Part shown: positions 42,018-52,047 of the stretch, piece by piece
Layout: every line of letters starts with the position of its first letter
Position numbering within the stretch: the stretch's first letter is position 1
DNA from: Drosophila persimilis
Lineage: Eukaryota; Arthropoda; Insecta; Diptera; Drosophilidae
Length of the DNA: 64,000 bases
Assembly (NCBI RefSeq): GCF_003286085.1
Contig: NW_020825317.1
Coordinates: forward strand, 1,674,001-1,738,000
Direction of reading: 5' to 3'
The notes under the pieces: model-generated
The model's input: only the letters and a program-made list of their open reading frames with translations
Told to the model about the DNA's origin: nothing
The model's database searches: none
Made by a program: the position numbers and the translations under genes

Positions 42018-43423
42018 GGAAAGAGTGGACAGAAAAGATGTTACCGTATTTTTATAAGTAAGATAAATAACAAAGATATTAATATCTTAAAATAAATCAA
42101 GAAAAATTCAACAAAGAGTCTGACTACTCTTATGTTCGGTCCGTAAGCCGGAAAGGTTCAAGTCTTTCGTGTTGAAGATTTCTAAATGGTGAAAACCTTG
42201 CTCTTGCCCCCGGTAATCACAAGTTTTATCAAGATGAGCATGCGCACACGTGCGTTAGTCTTTTCCACATTTTTTGGTAGTTGCCTGGCCATTGGGCTGC
42301 TACTTGTTAGCATGACCACAAACCACTGGGTACGAGCCAACCCGCGAAGACACACTTCATCAGAAGCTAAGGGCGATGTCAATTTTGGCCTTTTCTATGG
42401 AAACCAGCATCTAAACCTCGGATTTGGAGTACGGACCTATCCAGTTGATGTTTACACCTTTATTCGAACTGAGAACGGCGACACAAGCTTTTGGCTTTGG
42501 CTTCTTACGACTTTGGGCACTGGATTTGGCCTCTTAGCCTGTGCCGTGGCTGCCATTGCTGCCGTCCTAAAGTCTGCCTCGGCAGCCAAAAGAGGCGGCA
42601 CCATGGTTCTGCTTTTAACTGCCAATATATCAGCCGCAGGAGCGCAGGTTGTGGCCTTTGTTGCATGGCTAGTGCAGTTCTACCAATATCTCATACACAA
42701 CGTGCTTCTCACCGAGCACCAGCAGCAACACTGGTATAGTACTGGGCTGGCTTCTCTGGGCTATAGCTTCTACTTGGTCGTGATTTCCACCATTGTGGTG
42801 CTGCTCAACATAACGATTCTCCTTTATGCCAGACGTCGGGAGAGCCGCGATCGCCGTCTTCGCTTGGAGCCGGAAAGCAAGGACAAGCATCAGGCCGCCA
42901 TAATGCTGTACTAGGAAAGGCAGCAGGAAGCAATCCTAAATGGACCTCAAATAATCTACTCGAATATGGGGAAGAGTAGCGACCACCAAGTAATCTCAGT
43001 GGCTCAAATGCTCGTGCCTTACCGCCTTTGCTTGCCAAGAAGAAGGCCCATACACATACTTACACCAACATATACCGCATACGCACATATTTATATATAT
43101 ACCTATATTTACCGAATATTTATACATACCAACACGCGTGAAAGCTGAAATACCTCAGCGTCCGGCTGAAGTCAATTGCATGAACAAACTTGACGGAACA
43201 AAGCATTTGAATATCTCTTTATGCTTTTACAAGCATACCTACATACCTACCTACAAACACTATATACATTTTATATACTCGAATGACCTTTGCATACTCT
43301 ATTTTCGATACCTTGTACGTATATACATATGTAAAAACTTATGTACATTATGCTGCTCTTTTGCAGCCAAGCATTTTTGATGTGTATACAAATACAGCAA
43401 CAGTCATTGTTAAGAAATACAAA
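42018..43423 (+). other. 1406-bp insertion containing a clarin-like gene
   Basis: R1 sequence reads through (GCCAAA then CAGGGAGCC) if this segment is removed. CAAA is present at both edges, which could be a short TSD or microhomology. It has no R1 or other transposon sequence. The 3' flank has TACC/TACA simple repeats (43040-43110, 43225-43260). There is no poly(A) tract and no terminal repeats. Confidence 0.8.
42186..42914 (+). CDS. Clarin-family four-transmembrane protein
   Basis: An intact 242-residue frame without introns. Four hydrophobic segments lie at about residues 24-45, 105-128, 139-165 and 188-215. The first extracellular loop contains VNFGLFYGNQHLNLGFGVR, matching the YGLF...G pattern of clarins, and the protein ends AIMLY, like the ...DLMY end of clarins. 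A second Met at residue 18 (MSMRTRAL region) could be the true start, just before the first membrane segment. Clarins are claudin-like membrane proteins; in vertebrates clarin-1 works in hair-cell synapses. Base composition and codon use look like a host gene, unlike the flanking R1. It is either a duplicated host gene or a retrocopy; I cannot tell whether the parent has introns. It has no stop or frameshift. Confidence 0.8.
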   Translation: MVKTLLLPPVITSFIKMSMRTRALVFSTFFGSCLAIGLLLVSMTTNHWVRANPRRHTSSEAKGDVNFGLFYGNQHLNLGFGVRTYPVDVYTFIRTENGDTSFWLWLLTTLGTGFGLLACAVAAIAAVLKSASAAKRGGTMVLLLTANISAAGAQVVAFVAWLVQFYQYLIHNVLLTEHQQQHWYSTGLASLGYSFYLVVISTIVVLLNITILLYARRRESRDRRLRLEPESKDKHQAAIMLY

Positions 43424-45084
43424 CAGGGAGCCAAGAAGATCGGGCTTGGGATTGGGCTAGCTGGAGAGCGGCCGATCCCAGCCGAGAGATCGCCGCCAAC
43501 GTCGCTCCCCTTTGAGCAGGCTCCAGGCACCTCTGCCGCTGCCGCTGCCGCTGCCACCACCGCTGCCAGTACTCCTGCCGCCGCTGCCGCCACCGCTGCC
43601 GCCACCGCTGCCGCCACCGCTGCCGCCACCGCTGCCACCACCGCTGCCACCACCGCTGCCACATGCCCGGCAACTGACATTGTCGCGGCAGGCTACTTGG
43701 CCATCATCGCAGAAATGTCTGCGATAAGGATGGCGGTGAGCAAGGCTGTCCTTAAGGGGCTGATGCCGCCCGAGGCCTCAATGGAAATCCTCGTCGCGAC
43801 CAACCGGTACGACGAGTTGGTCATGGCCCTGGCTGGGGAAAAGGTGCGCCTGGAGGAGAGGGCAAGGATGCCGCCTCCACCGAGACCCGCTGCTGCTGCC
43901 CACACGGGCACCACTGCCGTCACAACCGCTGCGTATGCGACAGCCTTCCCAGGCCTGCCCGCACCGGCATGGACGGCATCACAGGTGCCACTTGCAAGGC
44001 ATTGTTGCGTGCCATCCCTCAGCACATGACAGCGATGTATTCCCGCTGCCTGGAGACAGGGTATTTCCCAACGGAATGGAAGCATCCCAGGGTGGTTCCA
44101 CTCCTGAAGGGACCCGATAAGGACCGGACCGATCCTACCTCATATCGGGGTATCTGTCTGTTGCCAGTGCTGGGCAAAGTGCTTGAGGGCATCATGGTGA
44201 ATCGTCTGAAGGACACCATTCCGGATGGCTGCAGATGGCAATTTGGCTTTCGCCAAGGACGTTGTGTGGAGGATGCTTGGAAACACGTCGTGAGTACTGT
44301 TTCGGCCAGCCGGTCGAAATACGTGCTCGGAGTCTTCGTGGATTTCAAGGGAGCCTTCGACAACGTTGAGTGGAATGCTGCACTACGCCGCCTCCTTGAG
44401 CTGGGATGCCGAGAAGCAAGCTTGTGACGAAGTTTCTTCTCCGGCCGGAGTGCGAGCATCGTCAGTAGACATGGAGTAGCCACTGTTCCGGTGACAAGAG
44501 GTTGCCCGCAGGGGTCCATAAGTGGTCCATTTATATGGAACATCTTAATGGACGTGTTGCTCCAGCGCTTAGAGCCCCTTGGTGCGCTCAGCGCGTATGC
44601 TGACGACTTGCTCCTCCTCATCGAAGGGAATGCCCGATCAGAGCTCGAACAAAAAGGAGGTGAGTTAATGTCCATCGTAGGCGCTTGGGGAGTTGAAGTC
44701 GGCGTTGCCGTTTCAACTAGCAAGACGGCGATCATGCTGCTCAAAGGCATACTTAGACGGCCGCCAGTGTTCGTTCGCGCTGTTCGTGAGTGAAATCGGG
44801 TGTTAATTTGGTGAAAAAACAGAGCAGATATTTGCAAATTAAAATTTGCAAAATAAACGCTAAAAACAACCACGTGCGGAACCCTAGTTCGTAAACAAGT
44901 GCGAATAGATCGACAACAAGTCGAAATAGTTCGACAGCACGTTCGAGTTCGAAGCTTTGGTTCGAAGCTTTGGCTCGAGTTCGGAGTGTTCGGTTCGTGT
45001 CTCCGCTGAGACGTTGGTTCGAGTCTCCACTAAGTGCCGATTAGTTGAGTCACGCCAATAGAGGAAGCCACAACTCGCCGGGCC

Positions 45085-46502
45085 ATGGAAATAGAGACGG
45101 AGGCCGACGCCAGCGACACTAGCCTGGCTAGTCGAGCGTTCCCGCCCGCAGGCGGGGTCGGCCGAAGTCCTCAGCCGCCAAACAGGGAGCCAAGAAGATC
45201 GGGCTTGGGATTGGGCTAGCTGGAGAGCGGCCGATCCCAGCCGAGAGATCGCCGCCAACGTCGCTCCCCTTTGAGCAGGCTCCAGGCACCTCTGCCGCTG
45301 CCGCTGCCGCTGCCGCTGCCACCACCGCTGCCAGTACTCCTGCCGCCGCTGCCGCCACCGCTGCCGCCACCGCTGCCGCCACCGCTGCCGCCACCGCTGC
45401 CGCCACCGCTGCCACCACCGCTGCCACCACCGCTGCCACATGCCCGGCAACTGACATTGTCGCGGCAGGCTACTTGGCCATCATCGCAGAAATGTCTGCG
45501 ATAAGGATGGCGGTGAGCAAGGCTGTCCTTAAGGGGCTGATGCCGCCCGAGGCCTCAATGGAAATCCTCGTCGCGACCAACCGGTACGACGAGTTGGTCA
45601 TGGCCCTGGCTGGGGAAAAGGTGCGCCTGGAGGAGAGGGCAAGGATGCCGCCTCCACCGAGACCCGCTGCTGCTGCCCACACGGGCACCACTGCCGTCAC
45701 AACCGCTGCGTATGCGACAGCCTTCCCAGGCCTGCCCGCACCGAGCGCCGTCGCTGCACCGATCCCAAAGCCTAGGGATACCTGGTCTGCTCTAATAAAG
45801 AGCAAAAACCCGGAGGAGACCAGCAAGGAGCTTGTGGAGAGAGTTAAGAAGACCGTGGTGCCGACTCTTGGAGTCCGCGTCCACGAGGTTCGCTAGCTGA
45901 AGAGCGGAGGAGCGATTATTCGCACCCCTTCAGTGAGCGAACTGAGGAAGGTAGTGGCCAGTAGCAAATTCACCGAAGCAGGATTGGAGGTCAAGAAGAG
46001 GCCGGAGACCAAGCCTCAGGTCGTGGTGTATGACGTGGACACGTCCATAACACCGGAAGAGTTCATGGAGGAACTCTTCACAAAGAACCTGGAGGAGACC
46101 ATGACTGCCGCGGAGTTCAAAAAGTCGGTTCACCTGGGCAGTAAACCCTGGTCGGTCACCGACGGCGCCACGATCAACGTGACGCTAGAGGTCGACGCAA
46201 AGGCACAGGAGGCGTTGCGCGAATGCGTATACATCAAGTGGTTTAGATGCCGCTGCCGCTCCTTGGTCAGAACATACGCCTGCCACAGATGTGCAGGCTT
46301 CGACCACAAGGTGTCGCAATGTCGCCTAAAGGAGAACGTGTGCCACCGGTGTGGACAGAACGGCCACAACGTTGCACGGTGTCCCAACCCCGTGGACTGC
46401 CGCAACTGCCGCTTCAAGGGGTACCCTGCAGCACATTCCATGCTGTCAGCGGCATGCCCGATCTACGGAGCGGTACTGGTGAGGGTGCAAGCTAGACATT
46501 AA
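45085..46502 (+). pseudogene. R1 ORF1 with 19-bp deletion and a nonsense codon
   Basis: The ATG at 45085 is followed by the deletion of GTAGGGGCGAGCTCGTCGT near 45133 that also affects units 1 and 2. The normal frame resumes after it. A second lesion, TAG at 45894-45896 (GCG to TAG-type change in VHEVRELKS), stops the frame again. The zinc knuckles are intact downstream. The TAA at 46500-46502 overlaps the ORF2 start. Confidence 0.87.
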
Positions 46503-49500
46503 TGTTTAGCTTCATCCAAGCTAATTGTGGCCGTGGCCGAGCGGCTGTGATGGAACTCGGAGCCATCATGCGCAGCTCTGGCCGTCAGTTCGCAAAGGTC
46601 CAGGAGCCGTACGTCGATGGAGTAGGGCGGATTACCGGCCTTCCTTCTGGAATGCGAGTTTTCCAGGACCGCCGAGGAAAAGCTGCTATCATCGTCGACG
46701 AACCGGACGCCATCTGCATGCCAATGGAGACCCTTACCACGGATTTTGGAGTATGCGTCAGAGTTACGGGAAGATTCGGCTCAATCTTCCTATGCTCCGT
46801 GTACTGCCAATTCGACACCGACTTGGCGCCGTACCTCAGGTACTTAGATGCGGTGCTGCTGCTGGGCAGCCGCACTCCTGTCATCTTTGGGCTCGACGCG
46901 AACGCAGTATCCCCAGCGTGGTTTAGCAAGCTCTCCGAACACAATCGGGGGCAAGCTAACTATGCACGGGGTGAGCTGCTGTCTGAGTGGATAACCGAGA
47001 TGAGAGCCGGCGTGCTCAATGAAGCCAGTCGGGTGTTTACATTCGATAACCGTAGAGGCCAAAGCGATATCGATGTGACAATCGTCAACCAAGCTGCGAC
47101 TATGTGGGCCACATACGATTGGGAAGTGAAGGAATGGGGCACCAGCGATCACAACATGATCCATGTTGTGGTGACGACTGACCCGAACGACACAGTTGAG
47201 CCCATTGCTCCTGTGCCGTCATGGAAGCTTTCCAATGCGCGCTGGCGATTGTTCGAGGAGGAAGTGGTAAGGGAGATTGCCGAATTACCGGAAGACATCG
47301 CCGAATCGCCGTTGGACAACCAAGTGTGTGCACTGCGCTCTGTAGTGCACAGTGTGTGCGACAGAGTGCTGGGACGCAGCACACCGAGAGCCGCGAGAAA
47401 AGTAGTTTGGTGGACTGCCGAACTACACTCCAAACGCCGAGAGGTCAGGAGACTGAGGCGAAGGCTCCAGGACGCTCGTCGGCATGAGACCGACGCAGCA
47501 GAGGAACTTGTGCTCGCGTTGAGGATCTCCTCAGCGCAGTACAAGAAGCTCATCCTGAGATCGAAGGAAGACAACTGGCGACGCTTCGTGGGAGAGAACA
47601 GAGATGCTCCATGGGGGCACGTCTACAGGATTTGCCGAGGCCGCAAAAAGAGCACGGAGATTGGATGCCTTCGAACGGATGGTAGGCTGGTCGCAACATG
47701 GCGCGACTGTGCGGGTGTGCTCCTTAGCAACTTCTTTCCTGTTGCGGAGACGAATGCACACATTGCCATCCCGATCGAGGCTCCACCGGCCCTCGAAGCT
47801 TTCGAGGTTGATGCATGCGTCGCCAGGTTGAAGAGCAGACGCTCTCCCGGCATGGACGGCATCACAGGTGCCACTTGCAAGGCATTGTTGCGTGCCATCC
47901 CTCAGCACATGACAGCGATGTATTCCCGCTGCCTGGAGACAGGGTATTTCCCAACGGAATGGAAGCATCCCAGGGTGGTTCCACTCCTGAAGGGACCCGA
48001 TAAGGACCGGACCGATCCTACCTCATATCGGGGTATCTGTCTGTTGCCAGTGCTGGGCAAAGTGCTTGAGGGCATCATGGTGAATCGTCTGAAGGACACC
48101 ATTCCGGATGGCTGCAGATGGCAATTTGGCTTTCGCCAAGGACGTTGTGTGGAGGATGCTTGGAAACACGTCGTGAGTACTGTTTCGGCCAGCCGGTCGA
48201 AATACGTGCTCGGAGTCTTCGTGGATTTCAAGGGAGCCTTCGACAACGTTGAGTGGAATGCTGCACTACGCCGCCTCCTTGAGCTGGGATGCCGAGAAGC
48301 AAGCTTGTGGCGAAGTTTCTTCTCCGGCCGGAGTGCGAGCATCGTCAGTAGACATGGAGTAGCCACTGTTCCGGTGACAAGAGGTTGCCCGCAGGGGTCC
48401 ATAAGTGGTCCATTTATATGGAACATCTTAATGGACGTGTTGCTCCAGCGCTTAGAGCCCCTTGGTGCGCTCAGCGCGTATGCTGACGACTTGCTCCTCC
48501 TCATCGAAGGGAATGCCCGATCAGAGCTCGAACAAAAAGGAGGTGAGTTAATGTCCATCGTAGGCGCTTGGGGAGTTGAAGTCGGCGTTGCCGTTTCAAC
48601 TAGCAAGACGGCGATCATGCTGCTCAAAGGCATACTTAGACGGCCGCCAGTGGTACGGTTTGCTGGAGCAAGCCTGCCATATAAGCGCAAGTATCGGTAC
48701 CTAGGCATCACGTTCGGCGAGCGGTTGAGTTTTCTCCCGCACATCACGGGCTTGCGTGATAAGCTGACCGGAGTCGTAGGGGCATTGTCGCGCGTACTGC
48801 GGGTCGACTGGGGACTCAGTCCCCGCGCAAAGCGGACAATATATGCCGGACTCATGGTGCCCTGTGCACTATTTGGTGCCTCGGTTTGGTCTGTCGTGAC
48901 GACGACGCAAGTGGTTGCCAGGAGGCATCTGCTTGCGTGCCAAAGGATCGTCCTGATTGGATGCCTACCGGTATGCCGAACAGTGTCCACCATGGCGCTG
49001 CAAGTACTAGCTGGAGCCCCCCCGTTTGATCTGGTTGCCAGACGCCTGGCAATCAGCTTCAAACTAAAGCGTGACTACCCGCTGGAGGAGAGCGATTGGC
49101 TGTACGGCGAAGATTTGGCAAATCTTAGCTGGAAGCAGAAGATGGCGCGACTAGACGAAGACCTGTTGTGCGAGTGGCAACGCAGATGGGATGATGGTGA
49201 CTCCCCAGGACGGGTGACGCACCGCTTCATCCCGAACGCAGGCTTCGTCTACAGCGAACGAAGGTTTGGCTTCACGCTGCGCGCTGGGTTCCTGCTGACG
49301 GGCCACGGATCGCTCAATGCATTTCTGCATGGAAGAAGCCTTAGCGACACGCCAGCATGTCTATGCGGCGCAGAACGCGAGGATTGGCAGCACTTCCTAT
49401 GTGCTTGTCCCCTCTATACAGACTTGCGAGACCTCGATGGACTTGGAGTGCAGTACACGGATGGCGACTGGACCTTCTCCGATGTGACGGCTTCTCAGGA

Positions 49501-49618
49501 GAGAATGCGGACTCTCGACAGGTTCGCCGGACTGGCGTTCTCCAGGCGACAACAGCTGCTGAATGCGCAAGCGGCGCACGGGCTGGGTGGATTCCCTATC
49601 CAGGCCGGTCGGGGCTAA
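46502..49618 (+). CDS. R1 ORF2: APE endonuclease / reverse transcriptase (1038 aa, intact)
   Basis: The start is the ATG of TAATG, sharing a base with the ORF1 stop. Residues 1-230 form an APE-type endonuclease (QANCGRGRAAVMEL, VQEPYVDG, FGLDANAVS, and the SDHNMIHV box with the catalytic SDH). RT spans about residues 440-760: SPGMDGITG, VDFKGAFDNVEW (motif A Asp), GCPQGSISGPFIWN and AYADDLLLL (catalytic Asp pair). The C-terminal CCHC motif is CLCGAEREDWQHFLCAC at about residues 955-971. The length is normal for R1-clade ORF2. The enzyme nicks a 14-bp staggered target and copies element RNA from it. There is no stop or frameshift, so it could be functional as a protein, but its own ORF1 is broken. 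Confidence 0.95.
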   Translation: MFSFIQANCGRGRAAVMELGAIMRSSGRQFAKVQEPYVDGVGRITGLPSGMRVFQDRRGKAAIIVDEPDAICMPMETLTTDFGVCVRVTGRFGSIFLCSVYCQFDTDLAPYLRYLDAVLLLGSRTPVIFGLDANAVSPAWFSKLSEHNRGQANYARGELLSEWITEMRAGVLNEASRVFTFDNRRGQSDIDVTIVNQAATMWATYDWEVKEWGTSDHNMIHVVVTTDPNDTVEPIAPVPSWKLSNARWRLFEEEVVREIAELPEDIAESPLDNQVCALRSVVHSVCDRVLGRSTPRAARKVVWWTAELHSKRREVRRLRRRLQDARRHETDAAEELVLALRISSAQYKKLILRSKEDNWRRFVGENRDAPWGHVYRICRGRKKSTEIGCLRTDGRLVATWRDCAGVLLSNFFPVAETNAHIAIPIEAPPALEAFEVDACVARLKSRRSPGMDGITGATCKALLRAIPQHMTAMYSRCLETGYFPTEWKHPRVVPLLKGPDKDRTDPTSYRGICLLPVLGKVLEGIMVNRLKDTIPDGCRWQFGFRQGRCVEDAWKHVVSTVSASRSKYVLGVFVDFKGAFDNVEWNAALRRLLELGCREASLWRSFFSGRSASIVSRHGVATVPVTRGCPQGSISGPFIWNILMDVLLQRLEPLGALSAYADDLLLLIEGNARSELEQKGGELMSIVGAWGVEVGVAVSTSKTAIMLLKGILRRPPVVRFAGASLPYKRKYRYLGITFGERLSFLPHITGLRDKLTGVVGALSRVLRVDWGLSPRAKRTIYAGLMVPCALFGASVWSVVTTTQVVARRHLLACQRIVLIGCLPVCRTVSTMALQVLAGAPPFDLVARRLAISFKLKRDYPLEESDWLYGEDLANLSWKQKMARLDEDLLCEWQRRWDDGDSPGRVTHRFIPNAGFVYSERRFGFTLRAGFLLTGHGSLNAFLHGRSLSDTPACLCGAEREDWQHFLCACPLYTDLRDLDGLGVQYTDGDWTFSDVTASQERMRTLDRFAGLAFSRRQQLLNAQAAHGLGGFPIQAGRG

Positions 49619-50103
49619 AAGGGAGGATCGAGCTGAGTCCTTAAGATCGGTACCACGGGTTGTGCAGTTCCAAGGCTGCACATTGAGGTCGGCCCCCTAG
49701 TGGGAGTATCGTGGTGGCTGTGGTTGATACCCAAACGTTACGCGGGGAGAGCCGCTAGGCTCCTCGTGGAGTTGCGCTCTCAACCGGGTGCCGAGACCCA
49801 TAGATCGGAAGACGTGTTAGATACACCTCGCCCCTCACCAAGGGGGATTGTATGCCCGACCAGGATACTTTCAATTGGTACCAGAAGAGTCGCTATGTAC
49901 ATAGCTATAGCTTCTTTTTAGGGGCGCTAACTGGCGCATTGTACCAGGTTCCTGCGTATGTAGCGGTGGTGCGTGATGGCGTGATATATGTAAATATATC
50001 GCACTAATAGAGGCTAAGCTGCAAATAAACATTAGACGCCGTGGTTGAAATCCCTCCCTGAGGAACCGCCACGTAAAATAAAGCTGAGAGATCAGATTCA
50101 TTC

Positions 50104-50117
50104 TGTCCCTCAGCCCC
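50104..50117 (+). repeat. 14-bp target-site duplication of the R1 array (right)
   Basis: TGTCCCTCAGCCCC, identical to 39721-39734. Confidence 0.9.
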
Positions 50118-50441
50118 GGTCTCCGCAGCTACTCACAACGTTCCCCCTCGTTCTTTCTTCACTCTGCATTTTCTATTTCCAATCGTCAAATTGTGCGAAA
50201 ACGAAGCGAAATTAAGTGCTGTGATTATTATTATTATCAGGTAAGTGCAGTGTTTAAATAATTAATAATATGTGTTATGCGCGTGGTAAATAAAGAACAT
50301 TGACATTGTTTTCACAGAACCTGTGCCAGGAGAACAGCCAATATCGCGCAAGTACATGAATTATTAATTACTTTGTGCACAATGCACAATAGCTAAAAAA
50401 ATGTTGATTACATTTAAAAGTAAGTTATCGATTTGAAAGTT
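50118..50441. other. Unassigned sequence with an intron-like segment
   Basis: It starts with a short DINE-1 tip (CTCCGCAGCTACTCACAACG). A pyrimidine-rich stretch (CGTTCTTTCTTCACTCTGC) is followed by TTATTATCAG|GTAAGTGCAG (50241) and TTTTCACAG|AACCTG (50317). That is a 77-bp segment with consensus Drosophila splice sites. No ORF is associated with it, so it may be a fragment of a host 5' UTR or of an element leader. Confidence 0.4.
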
Positions 50442-51402
50442 AACGAGGGGGAACGTTGTGAGTTGCTGCGGACACCGCAACTCTACAGTTATACCCGATA
50501 CTAAGTCAGTATGGCTCTCCTCCGACAGACGGCGCTAATATTAAACGACACGACAAAGAGTGCGTGCGAGAGAGACAGAAAATCAGTCTGAGCGTGACGT
50601 CGGGCGCTGCGTAGCCACTGCAAATTGATTTGTTCCTTTTGGCTATAAAAATGATCCGATCTGATCCAGATTCAGCAACCAGATAGATATGGTCATTATC
50701 TATGATTCTGCATTTTTAGTTTTCTCGAATCTGCAATATTGTGGATGCAACAGATTCTCGTCCTTTGAGTGGGCGGAAGGGGGTGGGGCGAAATTTTGAG
50801 ATATAAGTTTTATAGTGAGATCTAACAGAAGTGCGGACACCAAATTTGGTTACTCTAGCCTTAATAGTCTCTGAGATTTATGAATATCCCCAGATCTGCA
50901 TCCTTTGCGGGGGCGGAAGGGGGTGTGGCGAAATTTTGAAACAAACTCGTCTCGGTCCGATATATTAGGAGTGTGGATACCAAATTTGGTTGCTCTAGCT
51001 TTTATAGTCTCTGAGATCTAGGCGCTAATGTTTTACTCTAAGCAAAGCCGCCTATGCTACGTGTGTGTTAGAGAGAGACAGGGCGAGAAAAAATGAAATT
51101 GTTTTTTTCACCCTTTGTGGGGGCGGAAGTGGCCGGGGCAAAGTTTTGAAATATTTTTGTAGCAGTGATATGTCTATCACAGAAGTCTGGATCCCAAACA
51201 TCGTTGCTCTACAAATCAATTTGCATTGGCTACGCAGCGCCCGACGACACGTTCAGACTGATTTTCTGTCTCTCTCGCACGCACTCTTTGTCGTGTCGTT
51301 CAATATAAGCGGCGTCTGCCGGAAAAGAGCCATACTGACTAAGTATCGGGTATAAATGTAGAGTTGCAGTCTCCGCAGCAACTCACAACGTTCCCCCTCG
51401 TT
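50442..51402. mobile_element. DINE-1-derived foldback element, copy 2 (complete)
   Basis: The arms 50442-50631 and 51213-51402 are inverted repeats of about 190 bp, about 93% alike. Both tips read AACGAGGGGGAACGTTGTG, and each arm holds the GAGTTGC...GCAACTC hairpin and TATACCCGATACT. The spacer contains the usual GGGGGCGGAAG blocks. The single-ended DINE-1 at 21834-22943 lacks the second arm. Confidence 0.82.
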
Positions 51403-51721
51403 TTTTTTAAACACGTGTATAACCTTTTCTTTTCTTTTATCTTGCCGTTCCACCAAACTTCCCTTTCACAATTCAGTTCTATGGATCGAATGATCCAACG
51501 CTTGAGCTTTGATTTTGTCTCTTGATCCCATTCTAACCGCACGCTCTAAAGCACAAGGCCTAGATAACCCACCACGATAACTCAAAGCTCGCTCTCCCGT
51601 CAAAAGCTTTCTCTTTATTCCCATTTATTCCAATGCTTGCAGATAAGCTACAGCAATGTGCACAAAAATAAGTCAATCCAAATATTTGCCATCACATCAC
51701 AGGTTATTTTTAAGCTGTTCT

Positions 51722-52014
51722 ACATATGTATTTGTACATATTTGTATTTATTTGTATATATATTCCTAACGCGACAGTATTCCTACTTTATGTTAATGCG
51801 CTAGTCACATGGAGTTCACATATGTATGTAAATGTATGCTTTAAGCAGAATGATTTTTTTATTCTAACATTTTTGGTATGACTAATATTTTTATTATTAT
51901 GACTAATATTTGTATTATTAATACTAATACTAATTCTAAGTTTTTTTTTTTTTTATTTATTTTTTTTTTTTATTATTTTTTTATTATTATTATTATTATT
52001 ATTTTTATTATTTA

Positions 52015-52047
<33 letters not shown>

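Larger units (their letters stand above)
41605..44769 (+). mobile_element. R1 array, unit 2, carrying a 1.4 kb foreign insertion
   Basis: It begins within the 5' UTR (CGCGCTGTTCGTGAG), carries the same 19-bp deletion and the same ORF1-RT fusion junction (43965/43966) as unit 1, and ends at the same base of ORF2. It is therefore a tandem duplicate of unit 1. It has an extra TGG to TGA change in the RT at 44425-44427. ORF1 is interrupted after CCGCCAAA (42017) by 42018-43423 and resumes with CAGGGAGCC. Confidence 0.88.
44770..50103 (+). mobile_element. R1 array, unit 3: nearly full-length R1
   Basis: Its 5' end is truncated like unit 2's; it then holds the complete body. 5' UTR to 45084, ORF1 45085-46502 (disrupted), ORF2 46502-49618 (intact), 3' UTR 49619-50103 ending GATTCATTC. 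The 14-bp TSD follows at 50104. With unit 1 supplying the true 5' end, the whole 39735-50103 block sits in one TSD-flanked site. Confidence 0.92.
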
